From the NCBI GenBank assembly GCA_015657535.1, contig JADHZB010002074.1, positions 69,150-133,149 of the forward strand: DNA of 64,000 nucleotides, read 5' to 3'. Source of the stretch: Nephromyces sp. MM_2019 (lineage: Eukaryota > Apicomplexa > Aconoidasida > Nephromycida). The position numbers and the translations under genes were made by a program. Below are positions 22,653-32,343 of this stretch, piece after piece. Below the pieces are notes generated by a model. That model did not search any database. It saw only the letters and a program-made list of their open reading frames with translations, and was not told the origin of the DNA. Numbering within the stretch: the first letter of the stretch is position 1; each line of letters begins with the position of its first letter.

Positions 22653-23011
22653 AAAATGTATATGAGAATTTATTACCGCCACATAGGAAGTTGCTTGAAG
22701 CCATACACTTTATTGCATAAAGGGAATGCATATCATCTCATAAAAGGGCTGAAGGTTGAGCACATGTATACATCTACCATTTTACTCCCTCAGTGTGCAA
22801 CTAAAATTAATAAGGCCCTTATAGAAAAACCACGTATCAGATTCTCATACTGGCGCTAATTCTCTTATTTTTCTTTAAAGCTGCATCCCTTTTTCGCGAT
22901 CTGCACAGGTGTTACGAAAAATGGCAGATGCACAAGTTCGTACATAGCGTGATGTGGAATCCCCACAATTTTTTGAGCAAGATACAGAATTTGTACAATT
23001 CAAAAAATTAG
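22653..23011 (+). CDS. candidate small basic protein, 2 exons
   Basis: Not recognised. Exons 22653-22765 and 22909-23011 (stop TAG), phase 2. ATG has A at -3. The product of about 71 residues is basic and aromatic (MYMRIYYRHIGSCLKPY; then CYEKWQMHKFVHSVMWN). The acceptor CTGCACAG after a pyrimidine run is good; the donor GTATAC is fair. A competing frame in the region 22552-22660 (contains VVIGPKADIIQRL and ends SLTACCKKCI) could be the terminal exon of another gene, and would overlap this one. Confidence 0.3.
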
Positions 23012-23033
23012 TAGCCCACACATCCGCATACCC

Positions 23034-23514
23034 ATGCTTGCAAATCCGGGTCTTCTTTGTTTTGCTTTAATTTATTTTTGACTTCTATAGCTGATGGCTT
23101 GGTTATTTGGCCCTATGACTTTTTTACAGATGAATCCCAGCAAAAATTAACGCTCGAGGTTTCTTTTCAACACTCACTAGCTAAATTTGAATTCGTAACA
23201 ATATGTATAGTATCTATGAAGCTAGGAGCTATGATTGGTTAAACTTCAGATGTGCAAGTACTCGTAAAAACATTCCCGAGTATTTAAACCGTCATGCGAT
23301 AAACTAGGCTATCACAAACGAAGGGTGCTTTTCATTTGTATCAGTGTATTGTGTCTTGTAGCTTCAAGCTAGTAACCTTGAAGTAGGTTCGAAAGCTTTT
23401 GCACGGGCGGAGAAGCAAAATTATTTCTCAAGAAAAAGGAGCACGGGTACCTCAGCAAAATTTCAACTTTCAAACTATTTCTATTTGCCAGAAGATGATG
23501 TACAAAAAGCATGA
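23034..23514 (+). CDS. candidate small protein, 4 exons
   Basis: Not recognised. Exons 23034-23049, 23091-23158, 23362-23382 and 23416-23514 (stop TGA); phases 1, 0, 0 agree. Product about 67 residues (contains DGLVIWPYDFFTDESQQK and YFSRKRSTGTSAKFQLSN). The second acceptor (GACTTCTATAG) and third (GTGTCTTGTAG) are good. Without the third and fourth exons the frame of exon 2 stays open to TAA 23242. A minus-strand open frame (23726-23481, Lys-rich, contains SKPKKKRKSANDML) overlaps the last exon and is a rival. Confidence 0.28.
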
Positions 23515-23774
23515 TCTATGGCAACTGCATGCAAGAGGTGAAGCATATCATTTGCGGACTTCCTCTTTTTCTTCGGCTTACTCAAGCCCCAAATAATATG
23601 TGGGATGCAGTTTAGCGTCTTAAATTTTGCAGCACCTAAATAATATATCATGCCATGGTCAAATCGATGAGTAAGAAGAAATGCGTTACTTCGATAATCA
23701 TACTTTTCATTGAGTTTTTGATGCAATTTGTAGGTTTATATGCAAGCAAATTTGAAACCCCAGACGCTCTGCAG

Positions 23775-24571
23775 TATTTCCTGCCATGCAGTACCTAAAA
23801 TCTGCCATGCCCATATTGAAGTTTGAAGGTGGAACTCCAGCACTCACAAATTTCCATGATATATACGTAGCACATCATATGGGGCTTTCATTAATGCCCC
23901 ATTGTGGGCCGGTTGAGGAGCGCTTCCATGCCATGCCTTCGCATTGATGTGCGCTTCTCGCGCTTGAACATTGCATTGGAGTGCTTACTGTGGACTATGT
24001 GAATTTACCTAGAAGAAATCAGGTTAATCGTGTGGATGTATAATCCTTGCTATTTTTTTTGACTTTACAAGTTGCCTAGTGTTGCTTTCATGCCAGATTT
24101 ATATTTATCCATCGACTCGAAACTTAGTTTGATCTAAGAAGCTTACAGGGCGAACCTTCTCAACGTGCTGCATCAAGTAATAGGTAGGACTACTCATTTA
24201 GGTGATATGCACAAGAATTACTTCAATTTACAAAGTGCCGCTACTAGTTATTGGTTCGAATACTCCGAGTACGAAGCTTCAAAAATTGAGGTAAATATGA
24301 ATAGTGAAAAATTTGAGTGCCACTTTGCAGCCACTACTCGAACAGAAGAGAGTGCATAGATCGACTGCAGGCATACCAAGTTTCTCATGTGACTTCAGGT
24401 CGACAGGGCTTGTGGTTGACTGCAAAAGCCTCTTTCAACTGCCAGCAAGTGCTATTCGCTCATATCGTTGCCCTTCTTGAAACACGATGTCGCTCGTACT
24501 CTCTTCGAGTTCTTGGGGCTAGCCTAAAACAAAGTACTGTAAAACTTTGTCATGCAGGAGATGGAAGGTAA
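23775..24571 (+). CDS. orphan gene, three exon-like frames, model incomplete
   Basis: Not recognised. The pair 24149-24290 and 24371-24571 (stop TAA) is the firm part: donor GAG/GTAAAT, acceptor CGACTGCAG, phase 0, together about 114 codons (contains SAATSYWFEYSEYEASKIE and FAHIVALLETRCRSYSLR). Upstream, 23775-23947 is open after a good CTCTGCAG acceptor (contains FEGGTPALTNFHDIYVAHH) and looks coding, but no donor in it gives the phase required by 24149, so it may be a terminal exon of the preceding gene. No start codon is identified. Confidence 0.35.
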
Positions 24572-24668
24572 CATAATGTTATCTCGGTGATAAGTTTGAG
24601 CCCATCGCTGCTTTATATCTAGGTGTAGCAAATACCAAGCGAACAAGCCTACCGAATGAAAATACCAT

Positions 24669-24817
24669 ATGAATGAAGCTCAGATGCCTTTCAGGGGAAA
24701 CCTTATGACTCCTTTTTCGATATCAAATTCTTTGATTGTATGGAGTAAACACACATCTGGAAATAAATTTACCCACATCCACCCAATTCTGATGATACAC
24801 GCTTTAAGCAGTGGGAC
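24669..24817 (+). CDS. possible first exon, cut by assembly gap
   Basis: An open frame from ATG 24669 (MNEAQMPFRGNLMTPFSISN) runs into the run of N at 24818. It could be the first exon of the membrane-protein gene that has its next supported exon at 25329, but no donor can be seen before the gap. The 24868-25328 stretch after the gap shows no clear exon. Confidence 0.25.
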
Positions 24818-24867
24818 NNNNNNNNNNNNNNNNNNNNNNNNNNNNNNNNNNNNNNNNNNNNNNNNNN
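24818..24867. other. assembly gap, 50 N
   Basis: Fifty undetermined bases. The round number suggests a scaffolding gap of unknown true size rather than a measured one. Confidence 0.95.
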
Positions 24868-25328
24868 TATTTTTTGAAAGTTCATGTCATGCACTGTACA
24901 TGTTGTCAAGGAGGCAACTAACGGGTAGCGGCCCGGTTTAGATATACGTAGGGTTACTAGGCGAGCAGCATACGCTACTAGAGTTGCTATTTGTAAAAAA
25001 TTTTAGCTGTAAACGCAGTCGCCGCTTTGCTAGTGCTAGTAAGCCTCCGATTGCTGCCTAGATTTCCTGTGAGCTACTTTCGAGGATTTTTGCATGAAAT
25101 ATATACCCCGATGTGTGGTGTACCGTTGTGTGCGAACCAAAAGCAATGAATCATACAGCCTCAAGCCTTCGTCAATACCAATCTTCACAATGCAGCATGT
25201 TGAATACGTTTTGGGCTTTATTACGTCGACTTTCTGACCCCTGAAATTAGTTTCCTAATCCACACTCCTAATAGAGTTTGTAAGACTGCAACGCCTTTTT
25301 GAGCCAGCATATCGTCGCTTTCCTATAG

Positions 25329-27322
25329 ACTTTTACGACTCATGACTTGCTCCTTTCGGTAAAACGTGCATTGAAGTTGCTTCGGCACGATCACTCTGCA
25401 GAGATGTTTGGTCTTCGCCAAACGTCGATAGCCAATCATACGGCGGGTCAATTATACAAGTTTCGGAGCCCATTATGGCTGCGCACACGTATTCTTGATG
25501 TATCCAAACCCTCACACTTTGTTATAAAGACTGCTACGAAATTTCCTAGCACGTTTTCCGTCCCCTATTCAACGCAATTAGAAGATGCTCGCCACCGTTG
25601 GTATGCTTCGACTGAAGCAAGCAACATTTTTTGTGCGGATTCTCATGTTCAAGAGGATTTGAAACCTGCTTCCCCCTGTAGTTTACATTATGGTTCCTTT
25701 CCTCATGGTTCCAATAATCAATCTTGTGTTGAAGCTCAGCAGCTAAGGCTCATACAGAGTCAACAAATATCAGTATTTCGGGAAGAATTCTTGGATGAAA
25801 AAGAGCCCTGCTTCCTCAAAACTACCAAAGTGGAACTAACACGCAGACCCGAATATTTGTACACTCATCATCTACCTCTAAAGAACATTGATAATCCGTA
25901 TCAGAGTCAGGGAAAATCCTTGTACTCTTTTCTTCGTCCTTGGCATGCTGACCAAGTATGCTGTTATGAAGTCCCTAGGGAGGAATCAAAGTATTCATTG
26001 TATTTTGCAGATAATCATGCAGCTTCAGCGGATGCTGGACTGCTGCATTCTTCGCACGATAATTCACAGGAAGTATTATGGAGAAGCTTATCGCCATTCC
26101 GCTTTGAGGAGCGTAGTAGCGGCACCTTTAAGCCGCTTTTCTCAAACAGTTACAACATCACAGGGGTATCCCTTCCACCTAAAAAAACATTGAATAAAAT
26201 TTTGGGTAAAGCTAGCCTTTTTTCAACAACGACATATCCTGATCCTGTCCTTTCTTGCTTTTCTAACTGGAAGATCGAAAGTAAGTCTCGTTCTACAGTC
26301 AAATGGAAAAAATTGCCACAGAAGTCATTTTCACCTCTGGATGCAACGCAGCGGCCTGCCGCCGCTGCACAAGTGGAAAACTCTGAAAAAAATATGAAAA
26401 ATTCTAAAGAGGAACGCTCTAATGTTCCAAGGACTCCAGTAAATATACTTTTTGTCTCCAGAATTCTGCTTATTCCGCTTATTGTATCCTCGTTTGCCAT
26501 CCATGTCTTACCAGGTACCTATTTTTTCAATGCAATATCAAAATGAGGAGTAGTGAGGTCGCAAGAACTTGAATAGTTTAAATTTGCATGAAATGTCAAG
26601 GCCATGGAGCACATTTTTCACGCGCATATATTTTGCACAAGATGCTGTATCTGTTACTATCCCGGGATCCTTTTACGCGTTTCTGTTTGAGTATATTGGT
26701 ATATAGTGTGTGACGCGTACATGCAAAAAATAGTGTCTCCAGCTTTTCGTGTGAATTTTTCCTTGAAAAGCGTTTTTATAAAGTAACACATTTGGAATGA
26801 TTAGGCTGTGCATATATATAACTGCTAGCAAGCCTCTATTTATCAAAATGCAACTTATTTCTCATTCTTTTCCTTGATAGCATATAAATTCAATTGCTTG
26901 ACCAAACTTCCTTCTATTATGTGCAGAATTTGGAATGCTTGAATTATCCAGGGAGCTGTTAACCTGGAATATTCATTATATATCCTCCCTACTAGTGTTC
27001 ATGGTAATGTTTTTACCCTTTTTTTAAATCAAGATATATTCAGTGGGTATTATTTTCTTATTTAAACGATATTTTTACAATGGCGAAGACCATGGAACTC
27101 TTACAAAACATTCCTCGGAAAGTTGAGATTAGTTTTAAGGAATGGTCTGTTGTAGCCGTGCTCTCCCAAGAGATTAGCGGTCTTTTTTTCTTTTTAAACT
27201 GCTTTTATAATGAAGAAAACTACCTCCACAGCGGTAGTCTAATATACAGAGTCCTCAAAAACCAAAAGGACTTGGTATATATGTGCTTTATTGATGGATT
27301 TTGTGTATTAGTGCCCACCTAG
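25329..27322 (+). CDS. orphan membrane protein, at least 3 exons, 5' incomplete
   Basis: Not recognised. Exons 25329-26514, 26927-27003 and 27044-27322 (stop TAG); phases 1 and 0 agree, with strong sites (acceptor GTCGCTTTCCTATAG at 25328, donor GTACCT, acceptor TATTATGTGCAG, donor GTAATG, acceptor GATATATTCAG). The first exon is open from its acceptor; the first ATG in it is 25404, so upstream exons probably exist. About 370 residues are polar and aromatic, then a membrane segment spans the first junction (ILFVSRILLIPLIVSSFAIH), another follows in exon 2 (WNIHYISSLLVFM), and exon 3 has a hydrophobic patch (EISGLFFFLNCF). A further exon at about 27320 with more hydrophobic sequence is possible through donor GTAGTC at 27233. 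Probably a large soluble domain with a C-terminal membrane bundle. Confidence 0.58.
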
Positions 27323-27518
27323 CATTTGTTTTTGGTGCCAACTGCCTAGACATGACTTGCTTTGCTGCATATTCTTGCTTTTTACTGCGTTATCATACAT
27401 ATAGAGGACTAGCTACTTTGCCTTGGAGTGGTTGCTGCCGTTATGGGGGGGTTTTCTGCGTATTTCATTGCTCTAATTCTACTCATTATTTGATTTTGTC
27501 TTGAGTAATGGTGTGTGT

Positions 27519-27764
27519 TCATGCCTTCAATCGTGGGGTGGTAGCTTTATGCAGAGTATATAAAGCTGCTAGAGTGACTAGGTGTGTTTGTTTAGCAGCT
27601 TTTTTGAGTGACCACCATGGCGCTGCATCGCGCTGTGTGATGTGCTCGTAGAAGTGGCTTTCTAGCCATTTAATGCAAGTTTCCTCGAAGGTTATGAGTG
27701 CTGGCAAAGCAGATTTAACTGTTGAATGATAAAATGGAAGTAGTAACATGATCATATCTTGCAT
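27519..27764 (-). CDS. candidate 81-residue orphan protein
   Basis: A continuous frame from ATG 27764 to TGA 27519 with protein-like composition: a hydrophobic start (MQDMIMLLLPFYHSTV), then charged and aromatic residues (FEETCIKWLESHFYEHITQR) and a basic end. Not recognised. No intron is needed. The hydrophobic start could act as a signal anchor. The plus strand here shows no competing long frame. Convergent to the membrane-protein gene on its left. Confidence 0.4.
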   Translation of the reverse strand: MQDMIMLLLPFYHSTVKSALPALITFEETCIKWLESHFYEHITQRDAAPWWSLKKAAKQTHLVTLAALYTLHKATTPRLKA

Positions 27765-28537
27765 TAGCACTAATTAAAATTGTTGGATTAACTTTGTTAG
27801 TTGCTTCAAACCCTCTTCCTAGACCAAATTCTATAAAAAACAATGTATGTTGCTTCGTTTGATGTATAGTGTGTGTGTGTCTCATATTTAAGCACTAATA
27901 TCTTCATGCATTCCATCTTGCTGCTTTTTTTCGGTTTGTAGTTTTGATTTTCTCTTTGCTTCTTCGCTCTTATTTTTTCTCCTTAACTTAGTTATTTCTC
28001 TCCTCTTATACTCTTCAGGGCGCTATTCATTTAAGTATGCAGCTGACGAACTTCCACATTCCCTCTAAAGTAACTTTCTAGATTTTTATCCGATTTTTTT
28101 AGCGTTTATGCTTGTATAGTAGCGAGCTTTGTCATTTCTCCAAACTTTGCGATACTTTTCTGAGCTTTTTGTGCTCTTTTTTTTGCTAAATTTCCTGTTT
28201 TTTAGGCGTTGTTTCTGCTTTTTCTTTGTGATTACTATTCTGAACCGCATCTACGCAGCATTTGACTATTTTCGTATTGTTTGGATTCCAGTTTTTACGC
28301 TTCAATTAGCTTTCCGTTTCTTTTTTGGCTTCTTGACGTTGCCAGCGAAAAGTGTGTGTGTCTTTTGGAGGACACTGTTTCCCTGTGTGTTCATCGTTAT
28401 TTGAATAAATTTAGCGATCTGCTGTGCTTCCACTACTATATCTTGTAACTTCAGTGTGTTGTAAGTTTCTGAAAACTCGCACTTTTCTGCTCTTACCCTC
28501 TCTTCATCCGCGTAATAAACGGAAAATTAACACACAG
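27765..28537. other. T-rich spacer where TG repeats begin
   Basis: T-rich on the plus strand with scattered GTGTGTG runs (27870-27879, 28350-28357). An exon-like stretch after a good acceptor at 28018 (contains SMQLTNFHIPSK, donor GTAACT) is not placed in any model. The long hydrophobic plus frames here are products of T-rich sequence. Confidence 0.35.
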
Positions 28538-29657
28538 ATGAAGAATAAGGGTTTTTATAACACACTGAGGTTTGGTTGGACACTAGTTCCTGTCTGTCTA
28601 GCAGCTTTGGCATCAGGTTAGAAGAAAAGCTTAGCCTATGATTTATTGACTGCTAGGAGTAAGCTCTGCGACTTGACACACGTAAATATCTTGGTGTGTA
28701 TGTTCTCCCTGGAGAAATTTTAAAAACTTAGATTCTAGCCCCTCTTGTGTGTTGCCCATTTTTTTCCTTTTCATCTGCTTCCTAGCAATGAGCTCTTGGT
28801 ATGGGAGAGATGCAATTTACCTCCTCCTGGTTGGAGCTTCGTGTCTCTTTGCCGGAGATTTTCTCGCTCAGTCCAGAAAACTAGTTCCAGCCTGGTAAGT
28901 AGTATTTCTTGTATGCAAAAGCTAAAATTTTCAAGATTTCGAAGCTACAAGCTCTTTTTCTCCCTTTATTTTGTGTGTGTGTTGTTCGTTTTTATCATAT
29001 ATCTACTCTTTGGTAGATGTATTATCTCATGATAATAACACGTAATTATTGTTTTAGACAATCTTGATCTCCGTCACCTTTTGATGCTGTTTTTATTCTT
29101 AAAGAGGTATATTTTAGTTTCTTACTCTCTATGCCCTCTGTGTTGCTACGATCTTCTTGTTAATACGATTACTCTGGTAGCTTTTTTGGTCTTTATTCAT
29201 CTTATTGTGTGTGGTAAAGTTTGCTGTATCTCGGTACTTTGCAAAGCCCCTCCTTTTTTCCAAAATTTGAATGGGCGTGAAAGTCCCTCTTCATGGCTTT
29301 GTATTGCATTCTCGGTTACAGTTTAGTAGCCATTAAAAAAAGGTTAAAACGTGAATTCCCTTATTTTAGGTTCTTCAATCATCGCATGGGGATTTGTGGA
29401 GGAATTTCTGCAGGTTTGTTGCGCGAAAAAAGTAGGAAATGAAGATGATATAACTGTTGGGTATTTTTTGGAGTATATCAGGATGATGGTCCTGCAATAT
29501 GAAGCTTATACAGAAGGAGCTTATTGAATTGTGATGTTTGATAAAATCCTGCTCTGAAAAAAAAGTAAATATATTCATTTTTTGATTATTTTGAAGCGAT
29601 TCTGCAGTCTTGGTAGCACATCGTTACATTTACACTTATCTTTGCTTTAGACTGTAA
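28538..29657 (+). CDS. candidate small membrane or secreted protein, 4 exons
   Basis: Exons 28538-28616, 28786-28894, 29370-29413 and 29608-29657 (stop TAA); phases 1, 2, 1 agree. Exon 1 begins MKNKGFYNTLRFGWTL and continues hydrophobic (VPVCLAALAS), a signal peptide or first membrane helix; exon 2 holds a second hydrophobic helix (IYLLLVGASCLFAGDFLAQ). The exon 2 acceptor (TTCATCTGCTTCCTAG) and donor (GTAAGT) are excellent. The GDFLAQ stretch faintly recalls the Mpv17/PMP22 family, but the later motifs of that family are not visible, so I do not claim it. Further 3' exons towards 30.1 kb also fit by phase but would overlap the minus-strand gene ending at 29948. Confidence 0.35.
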
Positions 29658-29947
29658 GCAAATAATGACTGATGTTTGCAGGCAATGGTAAGTTGCATGG
29701 TGCTTTGCAGTCCAATAAGCTCATTGACGAAGCGTTTTATCTCTCGATATGGTAGAATACATTATCACCACTCTATCAATGTGTGAAACTGCTTGTATTT
29801 TCCCCCAATTTAGCTGAAGATCAATCTTTATGTGCTGCTATCACCCTGTGTATGCTACTCCCATTTATGCAGCTAATCCCCTGTGTGCTGCTACTCCCCT
29901 GTGTATGCTACTCCCATGTATGCAGCTACTCCCGTGTGTGCGGACAT

Positions 29948-30727
29948 TTACTTTTCAGAATACAAAATTGCTGCTCGTTTCATAGAAATTGGAGTTTTTT
30001 TGAAATTCCAATTTATGCTGAGAAGCCAATTCAAAGTATATTTGATGTAAAGTCTTGTCTTTGCATCTGTCTCCAATCCATAGTTTACGTTTAGCTGATT
30101 AGCACTGATTTCAGTCGTTTTTTTTTGTTGGAGGATCCCCTCATCTTCCTGCAGCTGCTTTGATTTGATGTTTGTTGACGAAATCTGCATGACTTTCCTC
30201 TGGCTGCTGAAGAAAGGATTGTGAAAGTCATCTTCAGAGCTTTTAAAGCCTTTTTCAAAGCTACATACAAAACATAATCTGCTCTTTTCAGCTCTCGTTT
30301 TAATGGCACTGAGTGAATCTCAGATTTATTTAGGGAAATCCATACGCATGGAATTGTGAAGCGGTTTATCAGGTTTTAGATTGCTTGTGTTCCCGGAAGA
30401 CGCATCCAGACTTTACGTGAAATTCTGTTAGGATGGGTTTTCCCTGCAAACCGGGCGGCATATCAGCCCTGCAACCTTTTTCTTTCTAACATCAAAATAG
30501 TATGAAATCTCACGCACACACACACACACACACGATTCACAGAAGTAGCGGATGGTATCCCTAGAATCTACGCTCTTGCCCGTTTTTTCACTTGCAAACG
30601 AGCGATTTTTGAAGATGATGCTATAGCAGGCAGTTTGGTTGTATAAATGCTTTTCTTTGCTTGTTTTTACAGTTTTTTGCCTTGAAATATACGAATGCCA
30701 AAGCGAGACAAGCAGATACTCGCACAT
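29948..30727 (-). CDS. orphan protein with TG-repeat donor, 2-3 exons
   Basis: Not recognised. Exon 1 is 30727-30534 (ATG, MCEYLLVSLWHSYISRQ), ending at a donor that is a pure GT run of about nine units. An optional exon 30468-30412 (DMPPGLQGKPILTEFH) and the terminal exon 30308-29948 (stop TAA) follow in phase 2. The terminal exon is polar with Lys, Ser and Gln (SSEDDFHNPFFSSQRKVMQ; KQLQEDEGILQQKKTTE). Predicted about 185-205 residues. The last codons contain a GTAAAT donor, and a frame starting at an acceptor near 29554 (contains YQTSQFNKLLLYKLHIAG) would continue it, so the 3' end may lie near 29480. Confidence 0.5.
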
Positions 30728-32343
30728 ACACTAACGCTGTTGGCCTTTAGAAGCCGAAGATCAAGGAAGCTTCTGCTTGGGTAGGTATTAGACATACCAA
30801 ACGCGACTGCACTGCGAAAGTTCTTGCATCACATGAAGTACACTAAGTTGACCCCCTTTGCATGCACGACTGTGCAAAATCGAATTCTTTAGGATTCTTC
30901 ACTGTGATCAAAAATATAAAAACATTCCAAACAAGCAGACTGTGTATATACATCCTAACTGAAGCATATCAAATCAGGCCTACACCACCACCCGGGTTTA
31001 CACGGTTGCTCTTCAAAAGGGCCAATACTGGGGAAACTTTGCTGGAAAATCTTGGTTTCTGTATCTTCCAGCCTTTGGGTAATTAGGAGTTGGCAGATTT
31101 GCACTTTTTTCGTTGATCAAGCATTCTGTACTAAAGCCTTTGGGAAACAAAGACGATTTCTACACAGCGAAGCATGCTTGGTGAGGAGCCTCTTGGCCGC
31201 GAGACGCTTTGAAAAAACTGCTAGTATTTTCGTTACAACGTGCTCGCTTCAATAGTCGCAGTAGCTTGAATAATGAACCCATGGGAGGAGTTCTTGAGAT
31301 TACCAAGGGCATGTTTGTGCTCTAAATATGCATACTTAAACATGTTGCTTCAGAGCAGAAGGTGCTCTAGATGCAAGGCATTGATATCGGCGGGAAAAAG
31401 GGCAGGAAAATCGTGAAGATTAGAGTTTTATAGAGAGAATCATGCTGTAAACAAGTATTTGAAGAGGCTGGTAGCATGATTGATGAAGATAAAGCAAAAA
31501 TTGCCATGAAACAGCAATCAGAGGAAGTTTAGCTAGAAGATTCGGCGTGTTTTGCAAAAAAAAAATCTTCTTCTCGTACTACCCTACGTTTAGATCGGAT
31601 GGAAAACCTTGTTATTCCTTTGTGTAATGCTGTTTTTGCACTGCACAAAGAAATATGTCAGCATGATTTATCCTCGCTGTGTTTAGCAACTCCGAGCAAT
31701 AAAAGCCCGTATTTTCCCGGAAAAAAAAGAAAAAACTCACTGAAAATAAAAAAATCAAGAAATAGAATCAAAAATAATGCAAATTCAAAGAAATGAGCCC
31801 TGAAAGTGCGATTCTCCGAACCTTTCGTTAAGCTTCTTCGATTGGTCAAGCTGAAAAAAGGTAGGATTTTTTTCGTGAAGAAAACCACCTTTTTTCTCGC
31901 TTTTCGGTGAATAAAGCTACATTTTTCCTACTTTTGCGCGAAGAAAACCACGTTTTCCCTTGTTAATTCGCTTTACCAGCTAATAGGCAGGGAGCCAGTA
32001 AAGAGAGACGGCAAAAAATTGGTATTTACCCCTATAATTTATCCCGGTAAAGATATATTTCCTAGAGAACTCATGTTGTAAAAAAACAAACTTTTAGCCC
32101 TACTAAGCAGTCACTCAAATGAATCTATAAACTAGCCTAGGAAGAGTAATAAATCGTAGAAAAAACGCCAAGATGCACCTAAAGTTCCACCTCCGGCGGA
32201 AAAGCAGAAGCTTCCATACATTAGAAAAGCTAGGTCGAGGAATTTTGAACTGGGCCCACGTAATTACGAACTTCTAGTAGGCATGTATATGCAGAAATCG
32301 CAGGGTGCACAACAAATATCGCCCTAATCTTGTGAGAGGAAAA
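30728..32343. other. intergenic, no gene supported
   Basis: A-rich on the plus strand, with short open frames in all phases, none joined by good splice signals. Low-complexity A/AG runs at 31720-31800. It contains the 5' flank of the minus gene at 30727 and the 3' flank of the DUF3752 gene. Confidence 0.4.

Noticed and set aside
24235..24275. TTGGTTCGAATACTCC resembling a tRNA T-arm
   Set aside because: No acceptor, D or anticodon stem can be drawn around it, and it lies in an open coding frame.
28538..29657. Assignment to the Mpv17/PMP22 family
   Set aside because: Only a GDFLAQ-like stretch agrees; the later conserved Trp-Tyr motif of the family was not found in any fitting exon.
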